Assembly: GCF_001678945.1 (NCBI RefSeq)
Contig: NZ_CP015124.1
Coordinates: 558,001-622,000 of the forward strand
Direction: 5' to 3'
DNA from: Phaeobacter gallaeciensis
Lineage (GTDB): Bacteria > Pseudomonadota > Alphaproteobacteria > Rhodobacterales > Rhodobacteraceae
DNA: 64,000 bases
Below, piece by piece: positions 26,826 to 35,387 of this stretch. The notes under the pieces were generated by a model. The model searched no databases, was not told where the DNA came from, and worked only from the letters and a program-made list of their open reading frames with translations. The number at the start of each line of letters is the position of its first letter. Position 1 is the stretch's first letter. The position numbers were made by a program, and so were the translations under genes.

Positions 26826-26902
26826 TGGCGCGGTTGACGGGGCTCGAACCCGCGACCCCCGGCGTGACAGGCCGGTACTCTAACCAACTGAGCTACAACC
26901 GC
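26826..26902 (-). tRNA. tRNA-Asp (GUC), copy 3
   Basis: Same as copies 1 and 2 except for one base in the D-arm (GTTGG instead of GCTGG on the gene strand). It would be the first copy transcribed. Confidence 0.95.
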
Positions 26903-27123
26903 TCGCTGCCCGTTCAGCATCTCTGCCGAACGTTGGGGTGTAATATTCCTAGGCCTCGGGTATCGTCAAGCGGTGTTTTGTCATTTTATCCGCTTTCGGC
27001 CAAAAAAATTCATCCCCAGATGTAAAGCATTGAAACCAAGAGGAAAGCTCCCTATCCCTCCCCGCACTCGCGAACCAAAGACCCGTATTCGCCCCTTCGC
27101 CGTGAACCAGAGCAACTGTCGGA

Positions 27124-28122
27124 TCAGCAATAGCGCTCAGGGCCGATCCACTGCTCATCCGAATAGCGGTCGCCATGCGCCCATCCCACGGGCAACACAG
27201 TCTCGATCCGTTCCAAGTCCTCAGGCGTCAGCGTCAGATCCGCGCCCGCGACGCATTCCCCAAGGTGTTTGACGCTGCGGGTCCCGGGGATCGGGATCAC
27301 GTGGTCGCCGCGGGTCAGCAGCCAAGCGTTGGCCAAAGCTGCCGCCGAGGTTCCCATCTGCGCCGCAAGTGCACGGAACTTATCGGTGATCCGCAGGTTC
27401 TCACTCAGATTCGGCTCCATGAACCGCGGGTTGCCAGCAAGGAACGGCAGTTGCGGGATCCGCGCCTTCGGAATCGGGTTGTCTGTCAGCAAGGAGCGCC
27501 CCACCGGCGAGAAAGCCACAAAAGCCACCCCGAGTTCGGCGCAGGCCTGTACCAGGCCAAGATCGGGGAACCGGGTCGACAAGGAATATTCCGATTGCAC
27601 AGCCGCAACAGGAAAGGCCGTCATCGCCCGCCGCAGGGTTGAGGGCGCCACCTCCGAAAGACCGATCGCGCGTGTCTTGCCCTTTTCCACAAGGCGACCA
27701 AGGTTCGCCGCCGTTTCCTCGGGCGTGAAACGCGGATCGCGGCGGTGCGCATAGAACAGATCGACACACTCGACGCCCAGCCGCTGCAAGGATTTGTCCA
27801 GCTCTGCCTCAAGATGCTCTGCCGAGTTATCAAAGCACCGGTTGCCATCGGCATCGCGCGTGATCGTGGCCTTTGTCGAGATCACAAATTCATCACGCGC
27901 CCCGGGATTGGCGCGCAGATAAGATCCGATGGCGTTTTCGGATTTTCCCATGCCATAGATATTGGCGCTGTCCAGCAGCGTCACCCCCAGATCCCGGCAG
28001 CTGTCGAGAATGGCGTGGCTTTCGGCCTCATTGGTGGGGCCGTACATGTCTGAAAAGGACATCGCGCCATAGCCGATACATCCGACCTCTGGCCCCTGGG
28101 TTCCAAGTTTGCGCTGCTTCAT
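27124..28122 (-). CDS. Aldo/keto reductase
   Basis: 332 aa TIM-barrel NADPH oxidoreductase. The catalytic tetrad is visible: D51 and Y56 in LLDSANIYGMG, K84 in VISTKATITRD, H126 in LFYAHRRDP. The cofactor-binding C-terminal part has VIPIPGTRSVKHLGE. It resembles the AKR13/YakC group that reduces small aldehydes. It is divergent from the MFS exporter, with 156 bp between starts, so joint regulation is possible. Confidence 0.93.
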   Translation of the reverse strand: MKQRKLGTQGPEVGCIGYGAMSFSDMYGPTNEAESHAILDSCRDLGVTLLDSANIYGMGKSENAIGSYLRANPGARDEFVISTKATITRDADGNRCFDNSAEHLEAELDKSLQRLGVECVDLFYAHRRDPRFTPEETAANLGRLVEKGKTRAIGLSEVAPSTLRRAMTAFPVAAVQSEYSLSTRFPDLGLVQACAELGVAFVAFSPVGRSLLTDNPIPKARIPQLPFLAGNPRFMEPNLSENLRITDKFRALAAQMGTSAAALANAWLLTRGDHVIPIPGTRSVKHLGECVAGADLTLTPEDLERIETVLPVGWAHGDRYSDEQWIGPERYC

Positions 28123-28278
28123 GAGCTCTCTTTCCGGCTTCGATTATGTGTTCGTCCGGCGCATGGTGCCGAAAAGAAGCCCGTTTGTCGAACGCTCTTC
28201 CCCGTCGTTCTTGCCTGCCCTTTGACGCTCAGGCAGGATCAGGCCCATCGCCATTTCCCGCTCTGCGTGAGGACACCC

Positions 28279-29604
28279 ATGTTCGACATCCTGTCAGACC
28301 GCACCTATCGCCATCTGTTCTTGGCCCAGGTCGTGGCGCTGATCGGGACCGGGCTTGCCACCGTTGCGCTGGGTCTGCTGGCCTATGATCTGGCAGGCGG
28401 CGGCGCGGGGCTGGTGCTCGGCAGCATCTTCACGATCAAGATGATCGCCTATGTGGGGATTGCACCCATCGCCGGGGCCTTTGCCGACCGTGTGAACCGC
28501 CGCGCCCTGCTGGTCACGCTGGACCTCGTGCGGGCGGCAGCGGCCCTGTTTCTCCCCTTCGTCACCGAGGTCTGGCAGGTCTATGTGCTGATCTTCCTGC
28601 TGCAATCCGCATCAGCTGCCTTTACTCCCACATTCCAGGCCACGATTCCGGACATCCTGCCAGAAGAGGACCGATATACCCGGGCGCTGTCGCTGTCGCG
28701 GCTGACCTATGACTTGGAAAACATTGTCAGCCCAACGCTGGCGGCGCTGCTGCTGACCGTCATGGTCTATGATACGCTATTCCTTGGTACGGTCGCTGGC
28801 TTTGTCGGCTCCGCCCTGCTTGTCGTCTCAGTGCTGCTTCCCAGCCCCAAATCCACCCAGCGGCGCGGTATCTACGACCGCACCACCCGAGGGATCCGAA
28901 TCTATCTGGCCACGCCGCGGCTGCGCGGTCTTCTGGCGCTCAATCTTGCGGTCTCGGCGGCCGGAGCCATGGTGCTGGTGAACTCGGTGGTTCTGGTGCG
29001 CGGAGAGTTGGGCCTGAGCGAAAGCAATGTGGCCTGGGCGATGTTCGCCTTTGGCTTCGGCTCGATGCTGGCGGCGCTGCTGCTGCCCCCTGTGCTGGAC
29101 CGGGTGCCGGACCGGCCAGTCATGCTGTCCGGCGCCGGGCTGCTGGTTGCGGCATTGCTGGGGCTGGCGGCCCTGGTGGCGATTACGGGCCTCAGCTGGG
29201 GCGCGCTGCTGATCAGCTGGTGTCTGGTCGGCGTCGGCTACTCGTCGGTAATGACCCCCTCCGGACGGCTGTTGCGCCGCTCTGCCCATGCCGAGGACCG
29301 CCCGGCCATCTTTGCCGCGCAGTTTGCCCTCTCCCATGCTTGTTGGCTTCTGACCTATCCGCTGTCTGGCTGGCTGATGACCGCCTTTGGCACGCTCACG
29401 GCGCTGATCCTGCTGGCGGCGCTTTCTCTTGTCGGGCTGCTGCTGTGCCGTTTCCTCTGGCCTGCCCATGCCCCCTCGGAGATACCCCATAGCCACGCGG
29501 ATCTGCCGCCGGATCATCCACACCTGCTTGAGCACGGGGATGAGGCACACAAGCACGCTATCATCATCGACGATCTGCACCGCGACTGGCCGATGCGCGG
29601 CTGA
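28279..29604 (+). CDS. MFS transporter (MFS_3 type) with a His-rich C-terminal tail
   Basis: 441 aa, about 12 membrane helices. ATG 28279 (MFDILSDRTYRHLFLAQVV) follows GAGG; a longer open frame to 28222 is upstream of that site. Family features are FADRVNRRALLVTLD after helix 2 and a central loop RRGIYDRTTRGIRIYL. The cytoplasmic tail after about residue 395 carries nine His among acidic residues (IPHSHADLPPDHPHL, EHGDEAHKHA). Such tails occur in NreB-like nickel exporters; here metal export is only a possibility. Confidence 0.9.
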   Translation: MFDILSDRTYRHLFLAQVVALIGTGLATVALGLLAYDLAGGGAGLVLGSIFTIKMIAYVGIAPIAGAFADRVNRRALLVTLDLVRAAAALFLPFVTEVWQVYVLIFLLQSASAAFTPTFQATIPDILPEEDRYTRALSLSRLTYDLENIVSPTLAALLLTVMVYDTLFLGTVAGFVGSALLVVSVLLPSPKSTQRRGIYDRTTRGIRIYLATPRLRGLLALNLAVSAAGAMVLVNSVVLVRGELGLSESNVAWAMFAFGFGSMLAALLLPPVLDRVPDRPVMLSGAGLLVAALLGLAALVAITGLSWGALLISWCLVGVGYSSVMTPSGRLLRRSAHAEDRPAIFAAQFALSHACWLLTYPLSGWLMTAFGTLTALILLAALSLVGLLLCRFLWPAHAPSEIPHSHADLPPDHPHLLEHGDEAHKHAIIIDDLHRDWPMRG

Positions 29605-29730
29605 CAATCAGGCGCTCCCCACCCTGCTCCCAGCCGACGCACTCACCTCCCCCACGCCAACGTGATCCGCCCGACCTTGCGCAAGCCATGCCGGTATTCG
29701 AAACCCGCCGCGAATAGAAAGGATCCCCCT

Positions 29731-30000
29731 ATGCCCAAAGCCGTCATATATCGCATGGATTTGCCCAATTACACCTGTGGCTTCGGCACGGCAGCCCTTG
29801 ACCTGCTGCGTCGCGAAAAATTCGATATCGAAGAACATGTGCTCCGCACCCGCCGGGAAACAGATGTCTTCAAGGATAAGCACCACGTCACCACAACGCC
29901 GCTTGTGTTTATCGACGGGGAGAAAATTGGTGGCTTTACCGAGCTGAAGAAACACCTCAAGGCCCAGAAGCCGAAACCAAAACGGTTCTGGAAACGCTGA
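29731..30000 (+). CDS. Glutaredoxin-like protein
   Basis: 89 aa thioredoxin-fold protein. The active-site position reads N-Y-T-C16-G-F-G rather than the CPYC of dithiol glutaredoxins, so only one Cys is present. The cis-Pro is P57 in VTTTPLVFIDGEKIGGFTEL, which carries the glutathione-binding pattern. The C-terminus is strongly basic (QKPKPKRFWKR). AAAGGA precedes ATG 29731. It is 126 bp downstream of the MFS gene on the same strand. Confidence 0.88.
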   Translation: MPKAVIYRMDLPNYTCGFGTAALDLLRREKFDIEEHVLRTRRETDVFKDKHHVTTTPLVFIDGEKIGGFTELKKHLKAQKPKPKRFWKR

Positions 30001-30323
30001 TCCACAAGCCCCCCCGTCATGCCCGCGGAGCAAAGACGCGCATAAAGCGGGGGGGACATGACCACGTTGCCTGCCCTCTGTGCGCCCAAGGAAAGGCTTT
30101 CTGATCTCTTCATCAGCCCACTTCATCGCCGCCTTTAGGTCCTCGGAAAGAGTGTGCCAGTAGCCCTTTGTGACCCCAGCAGACCAAAGCTGGCATTTTC
30201 CGTCGTTGCATCCAGGCGTAAAGCAGGCGTTTCAAGGAGATGGGGTAGAGCATCTGATCTGCGAACAGCCGAACCGCACAGGGGTTGCCGAAGGATTCAA
30301 CTCCTGAGTAGGACGAAGTCACA
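30001..30323. other. Non-coding stretch at the left edge of the accessory region
   Basis: 323 bp. No gene, RNA or convincing terminator was recognised. It abuts the transposase remnants at 30324 and may be decayed mobile DNA. Confidence 0.5.
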
Positions 30324-30508
30324 ATGAACAAGACAATAAACAAATTCTCTCCCAAGGGCCGCGAGCGTGCAAAGCAACTGGTAACCGAATCGAGATCATG
30401 TTCGGCAGGATCAAGGACTGGCGGCGTGTGGCAACAAAGTATGACAGATGCCCCACGGCCTTCTTCTCTATTGTCGCTCTCGCAGCGGCTGTCATCTACT
30501 GGCTGTGA
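30324..30508 (+). pseudogene. Joined transposase remnants (IS3-type OrfA start, IS5-type C-terminus)
   Basis: Codons 30324-30382 read MNKTINKFSPKGRERAKQLV, like the first 20 residues of an IS3-family OrfA (MNKTINKFSP-x-x-RERA-x-x-LV). From 30383, in another frame, the sequence reads NRIEIMFGRIKDWRRVATKYDRCP and continues ALAAAVIYWL then TGA at 30506-30508, the typical C-terminus of IS5-family transposases. Two unrelated element fragments are therefore abutted, and neither is functional. It marks the left border of the amide-uptake gene block. Confidence 0.7.
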
Positions 30509-30526
30509 ATTCAAAGGGGCCAGAGT

Positions 30527-32278
30527 CTAGGCCACGAGCTCAGCGACCATCTTTTCGCGCATCACGTACTTCTGTGGCTTCCCCGTGATCGTCATGGGAA
30601 GTTCATCAACGATCCGGACGTGCCGAGGGATCTTGAAATGCGCGATCTGACCCTTCAGTGACTCGCGAAGCTCCTCCTCCCCCAACTCCACACCGGGCTT
30701 TGCAATCGCCCATGCACAGACTTCCTCGCCCAAGGTGTCATGCGGAATGCCGAAGACTTGCACATCGCTCACCTTCGGATGCCGCATCAGGTATTCCTCG
30801 ATTTCGCGTGGGTAGATGTTTTCTCCGCCCCGGATGATCATGTCTTTCACGCGGCCAACGATGGAACAGAAGCCTTCCTCGTCGAACACGGCAAGATCGC
30901 CGGTGTGCATCCAGCCATCCACGATGCTTTCGGCGGTCTTCTCCGGATCCTCCCAATACCCCTTCATGACCGAGTAGCCGCGGGTGCAAAGCTCTCCCCG
31001 GGTGCCAACCGGGACAATCCGCCCATCCGGATCGACGATCTTGATCTCCAGATGCGGATGAACCCGACCGACTGTCTCGCAGCGCTTCTCGGTGGGGTCG
31101 TCCACGAAACTCTGAAAGGAGACGGGCGAGGTTTCCGTCATCCCATAGCAGATCGTGACCTCTTTCATGTTCATTTCACAGTTCACACGTTGCATGACTT
31201 CAACCGGGCACGGAGCGCCAGCCATGATGCCGGTACGCAAACTGGAGAGATCACGGGGCGTATCGCCGAGGTCTTCGAGCATCGCAACGAACATGGTCGG
31301 CACCCCGTAGACCGCCGTGCAACGTTCCTTGGCCAGCGCGTCAAGGGTCTGCGCCGCATCAAAACCCTCGCCGGGGAAGACCATGGTCGCCCCTTTGCCG
31401 ATGGCCCCGAGGACGCCCATCACCATACCAAAACAATGATAAAGTGGCACCGGGATAGCCAGCCGGTCCGTCTCGGACAGGCGAATGCGATCAGTCACGA
31501 AGCGGGCATTGTTGACGATATTGTAGTGCGAGAGAGTTGCGCCCTTCGGCATACCAGTCGTGCCAGAGGTGAATTGAATGTTGATCGCGTCATCCGGGCT
31601 AAGCGTCCTGTCGATCTCGGGGATGCGGAGCTGCTGAGCCGGGCCGCCGAGCTTCCTGAGCTCCTCGAAGGAGTAGGCCCCTGGACCCGGCTGGTCATCC
31701 ATGATGATGACGTTTCGCAGATGCGGCAGAGTTGCCGAGCGAAGGCGGCCCGGTTCGCAATTTTCCAGCTCCGGAGCGAGATTGCGGAGCATGCCTGCAT
31801 AATCGGAGGTCTTAAAGGATTTGGCCGCGATGATGGTCTTGCAGGCGACCTTGTTCAAAGCGTATTCCAACTCACCCAGGCGGTAGGCCGGGTTGATGTT
31901 CACCAGCACAAGCCCGACGCGGGCGGTTGCAAACTGCGTCAGAACCCATTCGAAGCGGTTGGGAGACCAGACCCCGACCCGGTCACCCTTTTCGAGACCA
32001 AGCGCCAGGAGACCGGAGGCAAGCTCGTCCACCGCGCGGTCGAGATCGTAGTAGCTCAACCGGATATTCTGTTCGCTGAACACGACCGCATCGCGGGGGC
32101 CGAACCTTGATACCGCGTCCCGCAACAGCTGGGGAATGGTGATGTAGGCAAGTGGCGGGGTCGATGGCCCACGGACATAGGATTGACCATCCTGCGGAGC
32201 GATGGTGTCCGTGGTTTTCTCGGTCTGGGGCGCCCAATCAGATATCCGTGTTGCCAGACTTTCGTTCAGGATTGACAT
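30527..32278 (-). CDS. AMP-dependent acyl-CoA synthetase
   Basis: 583 aa member of the ANL superfamily; activates a carboxylic acid with ATP and CoA. The P-loop is [16 protein letters not shown]; the adenylate motif is YGMTETSP; the hinge and A8 regions are [12 protein letters not shown] and [16 protein letters not shown]; the catalytic Lys is in [14 protein letters not shown]. The overall type is the medium-chain/FadD3-like synthetases. It is the last gene of the island operon, 12 bp after the LivF-amidase gene, so it probably activates the acid released by the amidase (inference). Confidence 0.93.
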   Translation of the reverse strand: MSILNESLATRISDWAPQTEKTTDTIAPQDGQSYVRGPSTPPLAYITIPQLLRDAVSRFGPRDAVVFSEQNIRLSYYDLDRAVDELASGLLALGLEKGDRVGVWSPNRFEWVLTQFATARVGLVLVNINPAYRLGELEYALNKVACKTIIAAKSFKTSDYAGMLRNLAPELENCEPGRLRSATLPHLRNVIIMDDQPGPGAYSFEELRKLGGPAQQLRIPEIDRTLSPDDAINIQFTSGTTGMPKGATLSHYNIVNNARFVTDRIRLSETDRLAIPVPLYHCFGMVMGVLGAIGKGATMVFPGEGFDAAQTLDALAKERCTAVYGVPTMFVAMLEDLGDTPRDLSSLRTGIMAGAPCPVEVMQRVNCEMNMKEVTICYGMTETSPVSFQSFVDDPTEKRCETVGRVHPHLEIKIVDPDGRIVPVGTRGELCTRGYSVMKGYWEDPEKTAESIVDGWMHTGDLAVFDEEGFCSIVGRVKDMIIRGGENIYPREIEEYLMRHPKVSDVQVFGIPHDTLGEEVCAWAIAKPGVELGEEELRESLKGQIAHFKIPRHVRIVDELPMTITGKPQKYVMREKMVAELVA

Positions 32279-32290
32279 GTAGATCCTCCC

Positions 32291-34669
32291 TTACATGTTG
32301 CGCCAATCGCCAGATTTCTCAAAGGCATCAGCCGCCTGATAGATCTTCATCTCTCCATAGTGTGGCCCCACCAGCATCATACCGATGGGCAGGCCCTCGC
32401 TCAGGCCGCAGGGGATACTCATCGCCGGCAGGCCGCCGTTGAAGGGCGCTGTGTTGGCGACCATTTCGAAGGCGCGCTGCACATAGAGGCTAAGCGAGCA
32501 ATCGGCAGGCGGATGCGGTTGCGGCTTGATCGGCAGCGTCGGCATCAACAGCAGATCGTATTGCTTGAGCGCCGCCATGTAGCGTTCATTGCAGAGCCGC
32601 ATGATGTTCTGCGCCTTGCCATAGAAGCGGCCCCGATACTGGCGCTGGAAATGCTCACCTACGAACATGCAGGCCTTTAGCGAATGGCTCAGCTCATCTG
32701 CGCGGCCATGCCATTGCGACATGTGGTCGGTCATGGAAGGCAGGAAAAGCCCCTTATAGTTGGTGCCCGTCGAATTGCCCCACATCATGCCATCCTGAAG
32801 GCCCTCAAGCGTGATCGCTGTCCAGGCATCCATGGCGGTATAATGTTCCGGAATCGACACCTCCTCAACCCGCGCACCGAGTTCCCGAAAACGCTCGGCG
32901 GCTTGCATGACCTTGGTATCCACATCGTATTCCGAATTCTCGTGGGCGAACCCTTCCATAAGGACTCCGATGCGCATCCCATGCGCGCCGCGCCCCAGAG
33001 CCTCGGTATAGCTATAGACTGTGGGCTTGTACTGGCGTGGATCGAGCCCGTCTTCGCCTGCCAGCACCTCCAGCAAAAGTGCATTGTCTGCGACCGTATT
33101 CGTCACCGGGCCGAGATGGTCGATGGTTTGCTCGATCGGCATTGCCCCGGTGTAGGGCACAAGCCCATGCGTAGGCTTCATCCCATAAACGCCGCAATTG
33201 GAGGCCGGGATGCGGATGGATCCACCCTGGTCTCCTGCGATGGCCATGTCGACCTCGCCCGAGGCGACAAGCGCCGCCGACCCGCCAGAGGAACCTCCGG
33301 CCATATATCCGCGTTTCCAGGGGTTGTGGATCGGCCCCTTGGCGTTGGTGTGCGAGCCGCCCGAGAGGCAGAAATTTTCACAATGTGCCTTACCCGCGAT
33401 GACGGCGCCTGCATCCAGCATCCGGGTGACGATTGTGGCGTCGATCTCGGGTGTGTACCCCTCCATGATGGACGAGCCATTCATCATCGGCACGCCAGCC
33501 AGGCAAACCGTGTCTTTCAGCGCGATGCGCTTGCCCCGCAACTTGCCATCCGGTGCGCCGCGCACTTCGGTCTTCACATACCAGGCATTCAGCGGATTCT
33601 CGGTCGGGTTCGGGAACCGGCCGGGGCTGCGCGGATAACGGACCTCTGGCAGGTAGTCAGGCATCGCGTCGAGACGATCATAGGCCTGCATGTAGGGCTC
33701 GATGATCTCACGGTATTCCTCAAGATCCGCATCCGGCAGGTTCATCCCAAACCGGTTCGCCATTTCACGCATTTGCGAAAGTGTCGGTCGTCTTATGGTC
33801 ATGTTGGTCCCCACACTTGCGGCAGCTGGTTCAATCGCCCGTGCCACCTGATACTGTGTCTGTTTTGCCTGATACTGAGCCTGTCCCGTCGCGGTCGGTC
33901 GTGCGGGCGACTGCCCCCCAGTTTGTCCTCGGGTAGATCTCGCCGCTCCGAACCCCAAGAACTGATCCACCTTTCCCTGATCCGAAAGATCTGCCTTGCT
34001 CAACTCTCCGGTGATCCGACCGCGTTCGAGCACGAGTACCCGGTCAGACAGATCGGAAATGAAGTCGAAGTTCTGTTCCACAAGCAGAATGGACAGCCCC
34101 CGGCTTTTTCGCAGATCAAGGAGTGTTTCGCCCATTTCCTCGATTATCGAAGGTTGGATGCCTTCGGTGGGCTCATCCAACAGCAGGAAATCCGGATCCC
34201 CCATCAGACAGCGGGCCAGGGCAAGAAGTTGCTGTTCGCCGCCAGAAAGGGCGCCTCCCTCGCGGTCCAGCAAAGGCCGCAGGCGCGGGAAATCCGAGAG
34301 CACGGCCTCCATCACGTCGTGCTCGGAGGCCCCTGCATATTCATGCCAGGCGAACCGCAGGTTGTCGCGCACGGAAAGCTGGGGGAAGATGCCTCTGCCC
34401 TGTGGCACGTAACCCATGCCAAGCCCTGCCCGTTCGAAAGGTGCCATCCCGGTGATATCCGTCGAGTGAAACCGGATTGCCCCGGACCCGGTTGGCAGGA
34501 AGCCCATCAACGTCTTCAGGAGGGTGGTCTTGCCCATACCATTGTGGCCGAGAATGCCCACGACCTCGTTTTCGACGACGGCAAAGTCGATCCCATGCAG
34601 GATTGGCACTTTTCCATAGCCGCCCGAGACGCTTTTGACCTTCAGGATTTCTGTCACATCCACTGTCAT
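32291..34669 (-). CDS. Fusion of LivF-type ABC ATPase and amidase
   Basis: 792 aa, one uninterrupted frame. Residues 1-240 are a branched-chain/amide ABC ATPase: Walker A GHNGMGKT (41-48), signature LSGGEQ (141-146), Walker B LLLDEP (162-167), switch His replaced by Gln in VEQNFDF as in LivF. A Gln/Ala-rich linker (about 242-289) leads into a complete amidase-signature enzyme of the nitrile-hydratase-associated Rhodococcus type: K385 in RIALKDTVCLAG, S460 in AGGSSGGSA, nucleophile S484 in GDQGGSIRIPA. ATG 34669 is 1 bp after the LivG stop. M290 (ATG 33802) is preceded by GGGGA, 5 bp away, so a separate amidase could also be translated. Hydrolysis coupled to uptake is inferred. Confidence 0.92.
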   Translation of the reverse strand: MTVDVTEILKVKSVSGGYGKVPILHGIDFAVVENEVVGILGHNGMGKTTLLKTLMGFLPTGSGAIRFHSTDITGMAPFERAGLGMGYVPQGRGIFPQLSVRDNLRFAWHEYAGASEHDVMEAVLSDFPRLRPLLDREGGALSGGEQQLLALARCLMGDPDFLLLDEPTEGIQPSIIEEMGETLLDLRKSRGLSILLVEQNFDFISDLSDRVLVLERGRITGELSKADLSDQGKVDQFLGFGAARSTRGQTGGQSPARPTATGQAQYQAKQTQYQVARAIEPAAASVGTNMTIRRPTLSQMREMANRFGMNLPDADLEEYREIIEPYMQAYDRLDAMPDYLPEVRYPRSPGRFPNPTENPLNAWYVKTEVRGAPDGKLRGKRIALKDTVCLAGVPMMNGSSIMEGYTPEIDATIVTRMLDAGAVIAGKAHCENFCLSGGSHTNAKGPIHNPWKRGYMAGGSSGGSAALVASGEVDMAIAGDQGGSIRIPASNCGVYGMKPTHGLVPYTGAMPIEQTIDHLGPVTNTVADNALLLEVLAGEDGLDPRQYKPTVYSYTEALGRGAHGMRIGVLMEGFAHENSEYDVDTKVMQAAERFRELGARVEEVSIPEHYTAMDAWTAITLEGLQDGMMWGNSTGTNYKGLFLPSMTDHMSQWHGRADELSHSLKACMFVGEHFQRQYRGRFYGKAQNIMRLCNERYMAALKQYDLLLMPTLPIKPQPHPPADCSLSLYVQRAFEMVANTAPFNGGLPAMSIPCGLSEGLPIGMMLVGPHYGEMKIYQAADAFEKSGDWRNM

Positions 34670-34670
34670 C

Positions 34671-35387
34671 TCAGTTCTTCTTTCCAAGATAGACGTTGCG
34701 AACCGTGGGATCAGACATGACGCGATCTACGTGATCTTCCATCAACACTTCTCCCTGGTGGAAAACCGTCACCATGTCGGCAATCGAGCGAATGAATTGC
34801 ATGTCGTGCTCGACGATGATGATCGCCGCGGTCTTGTTCAGCTCATGGATGATGCCGGTCATGCGTTCCACGTCCTCGGCACTCATCCCGGCAGCAGGTT
34901 CATCAAGCAGCACCAACCAGGGGTCGCCGACCGCCACGAGGCCAAGCTCAACGCGCTGCCGTTCGCCGTGCGCCAACCGCCCCAGATCGTCGCGCGCAAT
35001 CGATCCCAAGGCGAGGCGCTCGATGATCTCCTGCGTCTTCAGGTTGGCTTCCTGGACGTCATGAAACCGCCGGGCGGCAAGCCAGATGTTCTCGAACACG
35101 CTCAGGCTGTCCATGACATTCGGCGTCTGTGTCTTGATGCCGACACCGAGCGAGGCAATCTGATGCGGTATCCAATGGGTGGTCTCTATACCGCGCATGT
35201 AGACCTCGCCCTCAGTCGGGGTTTGGAGACCGGTGACGCATTTGAAGAAGGTGGACTTCCCGGCCCCATTCGGACCGATCAAGCAGCGGAGCTCTCTTGC
35301 ACGGAGTTTGAAATCGACGTTGTTGGACGCCACTACGCCGCCAAAGCGCATGGTCAGCCCGTGGGTTTCAAGAACAACTTCAGCCAT
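34671..35387 (-). CDS. LivG/UrtD-type ABC transporter ATP-binding protein
   Basis: 238 aa ATPase of an amide or amino-acid importer (HAAT family). Walker A GPNGAGKS (38-45), signature LAHGERQRVELG, Walker B WLVLLDEPAAGM, switch IIIVEHDMQFI. The first segment (LTMRFGGVVASNNVDF) is typical of LivG. It overlaps LivM by 8 bp and ends 1 bp before the LivF-amidase start, so the set is translationally coupled. Confidence 0.94.
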   Translation of the reverse strand: MAEVVLETHGLTMRFGGVVASNNVDFKLRARELRCLIGPNGAGKSTFFKCVTGLQTPTEGEVYMRGIETTHWIPHQIASLGVGIKTQTPNVMDSLSVFENIWLAARRFHDVQEANLKTQEIIERLALGSIARDDLGRLAHGERQRVELGLVAVGDPWLVLLDEPAAGMSAEDVERMTGIIHELNKTAAIIIVEHDMQFIRSIADMVTVFHQGEVLMEDHVDRVMSDPTVRNVYLGKKN

